Source: Opitutia bacterium (GTDB taxonomy: Bacteria > Verrucomicrobiota > Verrucomicrobiia > Opitutales > Opitutaceae). From it: DNA of 64,000 nt. Made by a program: the position numbers and the translations under genes. The first letter of the stretch is position 1. Each line of letters opens with the position of its first letter. The notes below the pieces were generated by a model, which did not search any database, was not told the DNA's origin, and worked only from the letters and a program-made list of their open reading frames with translations. Where the stretch lies: contig JACRHT010000012.1 of the NCBI GenBank assembly GCA_016217545.1, positions 434,001 to 498,000 on the forward strand. Direction: 5' to 3'. This document shows, piece after piece, positions 55,598-63,355 of this stretch.

Positions 55598-56836
55598 CTA
55601 GCCGCCACCCGGCAAGCGCACGGCCGGCATGCTCGCGCCGCCGGCGCGCGGCAGCGAAAGCACGCGGGCGTTTTCCGCTTCTTGCGCGTATTGGGCGCCG
55701 AGAATCTGCACGGCACGCGCGCGCAGCCGCTCAGCCGCCGCCGCCATCTGCGCGCGCCGCTCGTCGTTGCTCAGTCCGGGAACGCTGGCCTGCTGTATCT
55801 CGAGCGGGATCGAACGCGTCAGGCGCGCGATATCCTGCATCTGGCTCGTGGTGATGCCCGGGCGCTCGGCGAAGAAGCTCCGCGCGGACGGATTGTTCAT
55901 TTGGGAATTCAGCAGATACTCGCGGTAACGATCCGGACCGAGCAGGTTCTGCGTGGCCTTCTGGTAGTCGTCCCACGCCGCGAGGCCGGCCTGCATCTGC
56001 GCCGGAGACACCGGACCGCCGATCGAGCGCGGATTGGCGGCTTCATACGCCTTCTCCGCCGCGAACAAGGTGCGGAACTCCTGTTCGCTCACGTCGACGC
56101 CGTTGAGGTGCGAGCGCACTTGGTTGGCCGCATTGGAGTTGCGGAGCTCGTATTCGATTTTCTCCTCCGGTGTGAGCAAGGCGGCGATGTCGCGCTCCTG
56201 CTCCTCCTGCAAAAGTTTCTGCTGCGCGGCGATATCGCGGGCGCCCGCGGCGCCGCCGCGCTGCGACTGTTCGAACATCTCCTGACGCAGGTCGTTGTAG
56301 TCCTGCTGGATTTTCTCCAGCGCCGAGATTTTCGCCTCCGGCAGGCCGCCGAATTGCCGGCGGCGGAACGCGTCCTCCATCGGCGAGACCGGCAGGCCCG
56401 CTTCCGCGAGCAACGCGCGACGCTCCTTCTGCAGCTCGCGCATCGCGCGCTGCTGCTCCGGCGTCGGCCGCACGTTTTTCCAATACGGCACGGCGGACCA
56501 ATCGAAGATGGCCTGCTGGCGGCGCATCAGCTCCTCGTTCACCAGCGATTGCATGATCGTCTTCACGAGCTGGTCCGAGAAGCCGGCGGCGCGCAGCTCG
56601 GCGGCGATCTCCCGGAGATTCGCGCCGGTGCGCGGTGCCGCGATCTTCTCGCTGAGTTTGACGGCCGCTGCAGCCAGACCGGGGGAGCCCGGCGAAGCTT
56701 TCGCGGCCGCGGGAGTGACGGACGCCGACGCCGGCGCACTGACCGCCACCGGAGTGCGACGCAGCGCGAGGAAGCCCAGCGTCGCGTTGGCGGCGACCGA
56801 GAGAGCCAGCAGGGCGAAGAGAGCGGAGCGATTCAT
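55598..56836 (-). CDS. Membrane-anchored paralogue family, member 4 (unknown function)
   Basis: A 412-residue protein with an N-terminal span (MNRSALFALLALSVAANATL) and an Ala/Pro-rich linker, then a mostly helical periplasmic domain. Blocks shared with the next three genes are LREIAAELRAAGFSDQLVKT, PYWKN, LLTPEEKIEYELRNSNAANQ and VSEQEFRTLFAAEKAYEAAN. Its stop lies nearest the repeat-rich gap. The family is not recognised; the LTPEE segments faintly resemble LTXXQ-type periplasmic proteins (Spy/CpxP), but this is weak. Confidence 0.78.
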   Translation of the reverse strand: MNRSALFALLALSVAANATLGFLALRRTPVAVSAPASASVTPAAAKASPGSPGLAAAAVKLSEKIAAPRTGANLREIAAELRAAGFSDQLVKTIMQSLVNEELMRRQQAIFDWSAVPYWKNVRPTPEQQRAMRELQKERRALLAEAGLPVSPMEDAFRRRQFGGLPEAKISALEKIQQDYNDLRQEMFEQSQRGGAAGARDIAAQQKLLQEEQERDIAALLTPEEKIEYELRNSNAANQVRSHLNGVDVSEQEFRTLFAAEKAYEAANPRSIGGPVSPAQMQAGLAAWDDYQKATQNLLGPDRYREYLLNSQMNNPSARSFFAERPGITTSQMQDIARLTRSIPLEIQQASVPGLSNDERRAQMAAAAERLRARAVQILGAQYAQEAENARVLSLPRAGGASMPAVRLPGGG

Positions 56837-56847
56837 GAGAGGAGCGG

Positions 56848-58071
56848 TCAGCCTTTCGGCGGGGTGGCGGCAGGCGGCGAGGAGGGACGGAAACTGGAGA
56901 ATACCATGCCCGAACCTTGCTTGCGGTAAGCCTCCGCGGCGGCCGGGCCGACCAGCTTGTCGAGGCGCGCGTTCAAATCGCTCATGGTGGCCTGTAGTTT
57001 CCCAATGTCGCGGACGCCCCCGCCATCGGGTCCACGCAGGGCGGCCTGCGCTTCACCCTGGAGCTTGTAGAGTTCGTAGGTCTGCGCGGGGGTGATCGCG
57101 GGATATTTCTCCGCGAAGCGCGCGACCATGCCGTAGTTGAAATCGGCCGACTTCAGATAAGTGTTCGCCTGCGCATCGCCGAGCGTGGCACGAACCTGAT
57201 CCATGTAGGCGAGTTTCTCCGGCGTGACCGTGCCGAGCGAGCCGACGAAGTTGTTGTTGTAGGGATCGCGCGCTTTCTCGAGAGCGAGGAGCGAGAGGTA
57301 GGCGTCCTCCGTCAGGTTCAGGTCGCGCAACGAGCGTTGAGCGCGCTGCGCGGCGGGCGACTGCCGGCGTTCGTATTCGGCGAATTCCTCCGGCGTCAGC
57401 GCGGCGGCGACATCGGCGAGGCGCTCTTTTTCCAGGTGCTCTTGTTCCTTGCGCCGCGCGTCGGCCTCCTCGCGCGTGATAATGCCTCCGCCCATCGTCG
57501 CGAACAGATCGTTGCGCAGGTCGTCGTAGTCGCGCTGGATGCGCAGCAGCGCGGTCACCTTGTCGTCGGGCAGATCGCCGTAATCGAGCCGGCGCTGCGT
57601 GGGATCGAGGTTCTTGACCGGCGAACCGGCGGGGCCGGCGATTTCCTCCTGCAAGCGCAGCAACTCGCGCGCGGCCTCGCTCTGGCGGCGGCGCGTCTCC
57701 TTGTTCGGCGCCATCAGCTGCCAGTGGGGCAAGCGGGCGATGTCGGCGAAGAGTTGGGCGCGCAGCGTCTCGCCGATAATGCGCCCGACGATCGCCGGTG
57801 GCACGCCGGCGGCGCGCAGATTGGCCGCGAGTTCGCGCAGGGCTTCGGGAGAGTTGCCGGGATTTTTCCAGACAAAGGGGCGCGCGGCATCGGCGGAGGT
57901 TTTCTCGGCAGCGCTAGCGGACGCGAGGGCTTCTTTCGCCGCGGCCGGTTTGGCCTGATGGTCGGGCGCAGCCACGGGCGCATTCGCCGGCGTGACGCGG
58001 ATGGAGGAGAAGGCCAGCCAAGCGTTTAGTCCGACCGACGCGACGAGGAGGGCGAGGAGGATGCGGTTCAT
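56848..58071 (-). CDS. Membrane-anchored paralogue family, member 3 (unknown function)
   Basis: A 407-residue relative of its neighbours. An N-terminal span (MNRILLALLVASVGLNAWLA) is followed by LRELAANLRAAGVPPAIVGR, LPHWQLMAPNKETRRRQSEA, RRLDYGDLPDDKVTALLRIQ and LTPEEFAEYERRQSPAAQRA. It starts 12 bp after the stop of member 2 (58084) and ends 11 bp before the start of member 4, so these genes form one transcription unit. The domain lies outside the inner membrane if the span is a signal anchor. Confidence 0.78.
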   Translation of the reverse strand: MNRILLALLVASVGLNAWLAFSSIRVTPANAPVAAPDHQAKPAAAKEALASASAAEKTSADAARPFVWKNPGNSPEALRELAANLRAAGVPPAIVGRIIGETLRAQLFADIARLPHWQLMAPNKETRRRQSEAARELLRLQEEIAGPAGSPVKNLDPTQRRLDYGDLPDDKVTALLRIQRDYDDLRNDLFATMGGGIITREEADARRKEQEHLEKERLADVAAALTPEEFAEYERRQSPAAQRAQRSLRDLNLTEDAYLSLLALEKARDPYNNNFVGSLGTVTPEKLAYMDQVRATLGDAQANTYLKSADFNYGMVARFAEKYPAITPAQTYELYKLQGEAQAALRGPDGGGVRDIGKLQATMSDLNARLDKLVGPAAAEAYRKQGSGMVFSSFRPSSPPAATPPKG

Positions 58072-58083
58072 GGCGTGGGCTCC

Positions 58084-59349
58084 TCAGGGGCGCGGCGGCA
58101 CGGGCGCGGTGGGCGTCGCGCTGCGACGGATGGTGGGCGGGTTGAAGACACGGCCGTTCTGCGTCTGGCGGAACTCCGCGGCGGCAGCGGGCCCGAGCAG
58201 GGCATCGAGCCGGCCGTTCCAACCGGCGTAGGCTGCGGTGATGGCGTCGGGCGTCGGGGTGGAGCGGAACAGGTTGTTGCGAGTTGCCTCCAGTTCCGCC
58301 TTCAGCGTGCTCACTTGGTAGGCGACCGGGGCCGTGACCTGCGGGTATTTGGCGCTGAGGTTCAGCGCGGTGCGGTAGTCGGCGTCGGTGGACGCGAGGT
58401 ATTGGTAGAAGCGGTCGTCGTTCAGGACGCCTTTCACGGCGTCGTTGTAAGTCGTCTGGGCGACGCGGCGCTGTTGCATCATCTCGGGCGTGAAGACTCC
58501 CGTCGATTGCGGGCTGGCGGCGTCGAACGCCTGCCGGGCGGCGTAGAGCGCGGCGAACTCGTCGGGGCGGAGGTCGAGGTTGCGCACGGAGGTGGCGAGC
58601 TGCCGCGCGGTGTCGGAGTTGCGGAGGTCGTAGGCGGCGAGTTCGTCGGGCGTGAGGATTTTCGCGAGGTCGGCGCGCTTCTCGTCGTTGAGCAGTTTCT
58701 GCTCCTTTTGCTTGGCGGCCCATTCTTCCGCCGTGAACGCGCCGCTGCCTGTAGCGCGATACGAATCGGTCACCATCTCGGAGTAATCGCGCTCGAGGGC
58801 CGCGATGGCGTCGATCTTCGCGTCCGGCAAATCGCCGTAGCGGCGGGCGCGGGCGACGGGATCGAGCCGCGCGGAGAGCCGGCCGTCGGGGCCGGCGAAT
58901 TCCGCGGCCTTCGCCTCGATGCGGCGATAGACCTCCTGCATTTCCTTGCTCTGCTCGACGGTGCGGCGCTGCCAATACGGCGCCGACGCCAGCGGACTCG
59001 CGGCGAGTTCGCGGGCGGAATAGAGCTCCTGCACGATCGAGTAGATCAATCGCGAGGGCACTCCCGCCGCGCGGAGGTCGTCGGCGAGCCGGCGAAAATC
59101 GTCGTCGCTCTTCGGCGTGCGCCAGACGAAGCCGTGCGACGTGCCGGCGGCAGCGGTGTTCTTCGCGGTCTCGGGAGCCGAGGACGCTTGCGACTCAGCC
59201 TTCGCGAGCTGAGCCGATGGGCGAGCCGCGACCATGGCGGCGGATTGCGCCGGCGAGTTTTCGGGAGCGGCCGCGCGACCGGTGCGGAAGAGCCACACGT
59301 TGCCCGCGAGCGACAGGCCGAGGAGGATGAGAAGCAATACGCGTTTCAT
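58084..59349 (-). CDS. Membrane-anchored paralogue family, member 2 (unknown function)
   Basis: A 421-residue relative. The N-terminal span is MKRVLLLILLGLSLAGNVWL. Shared blocks are FRRLADDLRAAGVPSRLIYS, SAPYWQRRTVEQSKEMQEVY, ARRYGDLPDAKIDAIAALER and LTPDELAAYDLRNSDTARQL. The linker after the span is Ala/Pro/Ser-rich. It is separated from member 1 by 88 bp, the longest gap in the array. Confidence 0.78.
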   Translation of the reverse strand: MKRVLLLILLGLSLAGNVWLFRTGRAAAPENSPAQSAAMVAARPSAQLAKAESQASSAPETAKNTAAAGTSHGFVWRTPKSDDDFRRLADDLRAAGVPSRLIYSIVQELYSARELAASPLASAPYWQRRTVEQSKEMQEVYRRIEAKAAEFAGPDGRLSARLDPVARARRYGDLPDAKIDAIAALERDYSEMVTDSYRATGSGAFTAEEWAAKQKEQKLLNDEKRADLAKILTPDELAAYDLRNSDTARQLATSVRNLDLRPDEFAALYAARQAFDAASPQSTGVFTPEMMQQRRVAQTTYNDAVKGVLNDDRFYQYLASTDADYRTALNLSAKYPQVTAPVAYQVSTLKAELEATRNNLFRSTPTPDAITAAYAGWNGRLDALLGPAAAAEFRQTQNGRVFNPPTIRRSATPTAPVPPRP

Positions 59350-59437
59350 GACAGGAGGCTCTCCCGTTGGCCCAAACGGAAGCGCGACGCAAACATGGGC
59401 GGCCGGACTTTGTCTGTCGAGAAACGGAAACGCGATT

Positions 59438-60604
59438 TTAGGGACCGCCGGGCAATGTCAGCCACATCGCGCCGCCGCGACGATGGAATGCCTCCAACTG
59501 CGCTGGCGTCAGCAGGGCCAGCGCCCCCTGCCGGGTCTCTTTCCGGAGTTTGGCCAAGGCGGCGTCTCGAGCGGGCGCGTCATTCCCCAATTGCCGGAGG
59601 ATTTCGCCCGCGCGCATGTTCGAGTCGCGATCGATCTGCCACAATGCCACCGCGGTCGAATTCGGCAGACCGGAATCCTTCACGAACGCCTGGGCAAATC
59701 GGTAGACCGGCTCCGTGGCTTCCAGGTATTTTTCGAAGCGCTCGGGACCCAACACGCGCCGAATCTCGGCGAGTTGGGCGTCCTTGGCCTCCACGTATTT
59801 TCTCGGCCCGGACAAATCCGGCGGCCCAAGCGGGTCGAGCCGCGCGTTGAAGTGCTCCTCGGCGGCCACCAGCGCGCGAAATTCCACCTCCGACATTTCG
59901 AAGGCACTCGCGACTTGCATGACTGCCGTGCTGGCCTCGGACCGGCGAGCGACGAGGTCGTCGAGTTCTTCCGGCGTCAACAACGCCGCGAGATCGCGCT
60001 CGCGCTCTTCGCGCATGAGGCGGAGCGCGGCCCGTTGGTCCTCGCCGAAATTGTCCGCGTTTTCGCGGTTAAATTTGGCCACGAGCTCGTCGTAGTCGCG
60101 CGCGAGCTTTTCCACCTGCTCGATCTTCTCGGGCGGGATGCGGCCGTAGAGTCGCTCGCGTTGCGCATGTTCGTCCGGCACCTCCACGCCGGCGCTGCCC
60201 ATGATCGCGCGCACGCGCCGCTGCTCCTGGGCATCGAGGTCGTAGATGGCTGCCATGTCGGCCGGCTTCCAATACGGCGTGGCGCGCCAAAGCCGGGCAC
60301 GTCGCTCGGCGAACTCCCGGTGCACGGCGGCACGCACGATGGCTTGGACGACCTCCGCGGGAAAACCCGCCTCTTGGGCGCGTCGCACCAAATTCTTGAG
60401 CTCCGATCCTGGTCCCGCCTGAAACGCCGCAGCGAGTTCGGCGCTGGAAGCGTGCGAGCGAACGACGGCCGTCGGACTCGGCGCAGGTCCGCGGCGCGGA
60501 TCGCTCGCCGGCGGCGCAAATCGAGTCATGCCCGCCCAAACCAGCAGCAGCGCATTCAGCGCGAGGGAGAAAATCAGCAGCCAACGCCCAAACGGTTTCA
60601 TCAC
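59438..60604 (-). CDS. Membrane-anchored paralogue family, member 1 (unknown function)
   Basis: A 388-residue relative and the first gene of the array in transcription order. The N-terminal span is GRWLLIFSLALNALLLVWAG. Shared blocks are LKNLVRRAQEAGFPAEVVQA, ATPYWKPADMAAIYDLDAQE, ERLYGRIPPEKIEQVEKLAR, LTPEELDDLVARRSEASTAV and MSEVEFRALVAAEEHFNARL. It is the most divergent of the four and ends LPGGP. The MBL-fold gene ends 31 bp upstream. Confidence 0.78.
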   Translation of the reverse strand: MMKPFGRWLLIFSLALNALLLVWAGMTRFAPPASDPRRGPAPSPTAVVRSHASSAELAAAFQAGPGSELKNLVRRAQEAGFPAEVVQAIVRAAVHREFAERRARLWRATPYWKPADMAAIYDLDAQEQRRVRAIMGSAGVEVPDEHAQRERLYGRIPPEKIEQVEKLARDYDELVAKFNRENADNFGEDQRAALRLMREERERDLAALLTPEELDDLVARRSEASTAVMQVASAFEMSEVEFRALVAAEEHFNARLDPLGPPDLSGPRKYVEAKDAQLAEIRRVLGPERFEKYLEATEPVYRFAQAFVKDSGLPNSTAVALWQIDRDSNMRAGEILRQLGNDAPARDAALAKLRKETRQGALALLTPAQLEAFHRRGGAMWLTLPGGP

Positions 60605-60635
60605 AGCAGTGCGTCGCTCGGCCCGGCACGGCGCA

Positions 60636-61730
60636 TCACCGCAACCCTAGCGTCCGCACCTCGCCGAAGTCGAGCGTAGTGAAGTCGTCCGCGCTCACGC
60701 TGTGCGCCGCGCGCGCGGCGGCGAGGGCATGGAGCGGTTCGTCGATGGCTTCGTTCGTGAGCTGAAACGTGCCGAAGTGCATGCCGATGCTGCGCCGCGC
60801 GCCGAGCGCGAGGTGGGCGCGGATCGCCTCGTCGGGATTCAGGTGCACGGGAATCATGAACCAGCGCGGCTCGTAGGCGCCGATCGGCAGCAGCGCGAGC
60901 GCGGGCGCCCCGACGCGTTCGCGGATGGCGGCGAAGTGCGGACCCCAACCGGAATCGCCGCAAAAAAACACGTCGCCCGCCCGCGTGTGCAGCACGAAGC
61001 CGTTCCAGAGCGTGCGACAGCGATCCCACGGCGCGCGCGCGGCGAAGTGTTGCGCGGGCGTCGCGGTGACGCGCAGCGGCGGCCTCGCTGCCTCGTTCGC
61101 CGCAAGCGCCTCGAGGTGGAACGCGTTGACCTCAACGCGTTCGGAGCGGGTTGGGGTCAACTCGCTCCACCTAGTGTAGCCGGGATATATTTCCGCGCTC
61201 TGCCACCAATCGAGTTCGATCACCGGCGCGATGCCGCGCGCCTCGAGCCAGGCTTTGTTGCCGAGCGAGGTGACGAATCGCGGCCGGCGCTCGCGCGCGA
61301 GCCAGCGCAGCGTGGCGAGGTCGAGGTGGTCGTAGTGGTTGTGCGAAACGACGACGGCGTCGATCGCGGGCAGTTCCTCGAGACGCAGCGCGGGCGGGCG
61401 CACGCGTTTCGGCCCGAGCCGGCCAAACGGTCCCGCGTAGGTCGCGAAGACGGGATCGGTCAGCACGGTGAGCCCGTCGAATTGGAGCAGAAAGGTCGAG
61501 TGGCCGATGAACGTCACCGCCACGTCGCCGGGCGCGACGCGCGCGGGTAACTCGGGCCGGCGCGGCGCGGACGCGGTTTTCGGCCAGCGGTGGAATTCGT
61601 CGCCGGTGAGCTGTTGCCACCACCACTTCGGCAGCGAGGTGAAACCGAGCGCCTGCGGTTGCGGCGGCGGGTTGAAGAAGCGTTCGCCGTCGCAGTGATC
61701 GCTGACCGGGAAGCGCGGCGCGCGCGGCAT
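60636..61730 (-). CDS. MBL-fold metallohydrolase (UlaG/NAPE-PLD-like) carrying a repeat-encoded insert
   Basis: A 364-residue metallo-beta-lactamase-fold protein. ATG at 61730 is chosen because it directly precedes PRAPRFPVSDHCDGERF and follows the gmk stop by 2 bp. Family features are VTFIGHSTFLLQFDGLTVLT, DPVF, the metal motif VVSHNHYDHLD, ATPAQHFAAR, FFCGDSGWG and MHFGTF. It would hydrolyse a phosphoester or lactone, substrate unknown. Between DWWQSAEIY and LRVTATPAQHF lies an insert encoded by a palindromic repeat (61114-61172), reading TRWSELTPTRSERVEVNAFH. The metal ligands are intact. Confidence 0.9.
   Translation of the reverse strand: MPRAPRFPVSDHCDGERFFNPPPQPQALGFTSLPKWWWQQLTGDEFHRWPKTASAPRRPELPARVAPGDVAVTFIGHSTFLLQFDGLTVLTDPVFATYAGPFGRLGPKRVRPPALRLEELPAIDAVVVSHNHYDHLDLATLRWLARERRPRFVTSLGNKAWLEARGIAPVIELDWWQSAEIYPGYTRWSELTPTRSERVEVNAFHLEALAANEAARPPLRVTATPAQHFAARAPWDRCRTLWNGFVLHTRAGDVFFCGDSGWGPHFAAIRERVGAPALALLPIGAYEPRWFMIPVHLNPDEAIRAHLALGARRSIGMHFGTFQLTNEAIDEPLHALAAARAAHSVSADDFTTLDFGEVRTLGLR
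61114..61172. repeat. Palindromic repeat family B, copy 2, inside a coding region
   Basis: AGGTGGAACGCGTTGACCTC at 61114 and GGTTGGGGTCAACTCGCTCC ending ACCT at 61172, with two inner hairpins (ACGCGTTGACCTCAACGCGT and the GGTTGGGGTCAACT part). It matches the family copy at 16802-16886 in its left half. It is read in frame on the minus strand as part of the MBL-fold protein. Confidence 0.85.
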
Positions 61731-61732
61731 GG

Positions 61733-62338
61733 TCAGCCGCCGTGGCCGAGCTTGGCCCGGGCCTGCTCCCAGAAATCCAGCAGCGCGCGGAAGTCCTGCT
61801 CCTTCGTGCCGCTGTGGATGATGTAGTCGTAGGTGTAGCGCTCGGCCATTTCGAGTTCGGCGCTCTGCATGCGGCGTTCGAGCTCCTCGGGCGAGACGGG
61901 GCCGCGGCCCTGGAGGCGTTCGCGGAGCACGTCCATCGAGTCGGGCGCGACGAACATCGTGACGATGCGTCCCTGCAGGCCGGGCGTCGTCTGCGCGGCG
62001 GCGCGGATGCTGCGCACGCCCTGCACGTCGATGTTCATCACGAGGCAATTCTGCTTCAGGCGCTCGAGCACGGTGGATTTTGGGGTGCCGTAGCGATATT
62101 TGCGGTGCACCCACGCCCACTCGAGAAAATCGCCGGCGGCGAGCCGCGCGTCGAACTCGGTTTCGGACAGGAAGTGGTAATCGCGACCGTCGACCTCGTT
62201 GGGTCGGGGCGGGCGCGTCGTCGCGGTGATGACGCGTTCGAAACCGGGAACCTCGCGCACGAGGCGGTCACAGAGCGTGCTTTTGCCCACACCGGCGGGT
62301 CCGGCAAGGATGAGCAACACGGTCGCACTTTGGGCCAT
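61733..62338 (-). CDS. gmk: Guanylate kinase
   Basis: It phosphorylates GMP to GDP with ATP, an essential cytosolic step. The 201 residues match the family. The P-loop is LILAGPAGVGKSTLCDRL, the GMP-binding part is TATTRPPRPNEVDGRDYHFL, and the conserved VMNIDVQGVRSIR follows. The MBL-fold gene starts 2 bp after its stop, so they are probably cotranscribed. The membrane-protein gene at 62342 lies just upstream on the same strand. Confidence 0.95.
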   Translation of the reverse strand: MAQSATVLLILAGPAGVGKSTLCDRLVREVPGFERVITATTRPPRPNEVDGRDYHFLSETEFDARLAAGDFLEWAWVHRKYRYGTPKSTVLERLKQNCLVMNIDVQGVRSIRAAAQTTPGLQGRIVTMFVAPDSMDVLRERLQGRGPVSPEELERRMQSAELEMAERYTYDYIIHSGTKEQDFRALLDFWEQARAKLGHGG

Positions 62339-62341
62339 GGC

Positions 62342-62887
62342 TCAGTAAGTGAAAGCGGCGGCGGCCGTGGCGAGCCCGTAAACCAGCAGAGCCGCGCCGA
62401 GCACGCGCGGGCGGCCGGGTTGTTTGAAAAGCCACTCGAAGAAGTCGCGCAGGCGGAACGGCGAGGCGGCGAGATAGAGCGCGGCGGCGAGCGCCACGTA
62501 GACGGCCGTGACCATCAGCAGGCGCTGCGGGTGCTGCCACTCCATGTAGGCGGCGTAGAGCAGCGGCTCGGCGGCGAGCAGCGTCAGGACCGACAGCCCG
62601 CGCACCGCGAGGAAGTCCGGCGCGTAGATGAAGGCCAGCACCGCGAGCGCGCCGAAGGCCATCATCACCGGCCAGGGATTCTGGAAGAAAATCAGGTCCG
62701 CCTCGCCCAGTTGCGACACGCGCCAGATGAACCACAGCGAGCCGCCACCGAAAAACAGCCACGCGCCGCGCTGCGAGCGCGGCAGGGCCTTGAGGGTGGA
62801 GCTGACGCGCGGATCACCCCACGCCAGCAACGCGCCGCAGAGCGCGAGGAAGAGACCGGGCAGGAGCGTGGCGAGGAAGAGGGACAT
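62342..62887 (-). CDS. Conserved membrane protein, function unknown
   Basis: A 181-residue protein with about five membrane spans (MSLFLATLLPGLFLALCGAL, AWLFFGGGSLWFIWRV, PVMMAFGALAVLAFIYAP, LSVLTLLAAEPLLYAAYM, LMVTAVYVALAAALYLAA). It ends 3 bp before gmk on the same strand. The IVP cassette lies directly upstream of its start codon (6 bp), so its leader is set by that element. The family is not recognised, but the position next to miaB and gmk suggests a conserved operon. Confidence 0.75.
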   Translation of the reverse strand: MSLFLATLLPGLFLALCGALLAWGDPRVSSTLKALPRSQRGAWLFFGGGSLWFIWRVSQLGEADLIFFQNPWPVMMAFGALAVLAFIYAPDFLAVRGLSVLTLLAAEPLLYAAYMEWQHPQRLLMVTAVYVALAAALYLAASPFRLRDFFEWLFKQPGRPRVLGAALLVYGLATAAAAFTY

Positions 62888-62893
62888 GAAAAA

Positions 62894-63355
62894 TCGTTCT
62901 CGTTCTCCTACTCGTTCTCGTTCTCCACAAGCTCAGAACCGTAGGAACCTGCGTCTTCCCGCACGTCGCCCGAGAAGCGAGCAATCAGCCCCGCCACGAG
63001 GGAGACAACCGCGTGGAGCAGAATCTTGCCCTCGGTCGCCTTGGTGGTGTCCAGGGTCTTTCGAGCGACCAAGACATCCAAGCACGCGGCGCACTCGACC
63101 GCCGATCCTCGGGCGATGTCGAGGTAGCGGCAGCGATCCAGGTGCGAGCGCTTGCCGTTACCCTCGGCAATATTGAGCACGATGCTGGTCGACGCTCGGT
63201 CCAGCTGATCCCGCGCGGCCAGCTTGGCCGGGAGCGACGCGAGAACCGGTTCGCACCACGCCGCAAACTTCACGGCTTCTTGGTAGGCCCGGAGTTTTTC
63301 GTGGTCGAAGGTGGGGGGCATCGAGAACGAGAAAGAGAACGAGGAACGAGAACGA
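62894..63355 (-). mobile_element. IVP cassette: four-helix-bundle gene bounded by GAGAAC-hexamer inverted arms
   Basis: In gene orientation, the left arm (63355-63322, TCGTTCTCGTTCCTCGTTCT then CTTTCTCGTTCTCG) abuts the ATG, and the right arm (62926-62894, GAGAACGAGAACGAGTAGGA then GAACGAGAACGA) encodes the last residues ENENE and the stop. The arms are inverted copies of one motif. The unit is 462 bp and fits exactly between the miaB stop (63356) and the leader of the membrane-protein gene (62887). The deleted form at 45363-45444 supports mobility. No transposase gene is present; the four-helix-bundle protein is the only product. Confidence 0.7.
62908..63321 (-). CDS. Four-helix-bundle protein (IVP/S23 type), gene of the cassette
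   Basis: A 137-residue all-helical protein of the TIGR02436 family (23S rRNA intervening-sequence protein, related to Avd of diversity-generating retroelements). The diagnostic segment is ASTSIVLNIAEGNGKRS near residues 44-60; KLRAYQEAVKFAAWCEPVLA opens the first helix. Members bind nucleic acid, but no enzymatic function is known. The start is ATG at 63321, directly after the left arm, with no Shine-Dalgarno visible. The C-terminal ENENE is encoded by the right arm. No rRNA gene is near, so this is not an rRNA intervening sequence. Confidence 0.85.
   Translation of the reverse strand: MPPTFDHEKLRAYQEAVKFAAWCEPVLASLPAKLAARDQLDRASTSIVLNIAEGNGKRSHLDRCRYLDIARGSAVECAACLDVLVARKTLDTTKATEGKILLHAVVSLVAGLIARFSGDVREDAGSYGSELVENENE

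Noticed and set aside
62894-63355. The four-helix-bundle gene as a normal 23S rRNA intervening sequence
   Set aside because: No rRNA sequence flanks it; it lies between miaB and a membrane-protein gene.
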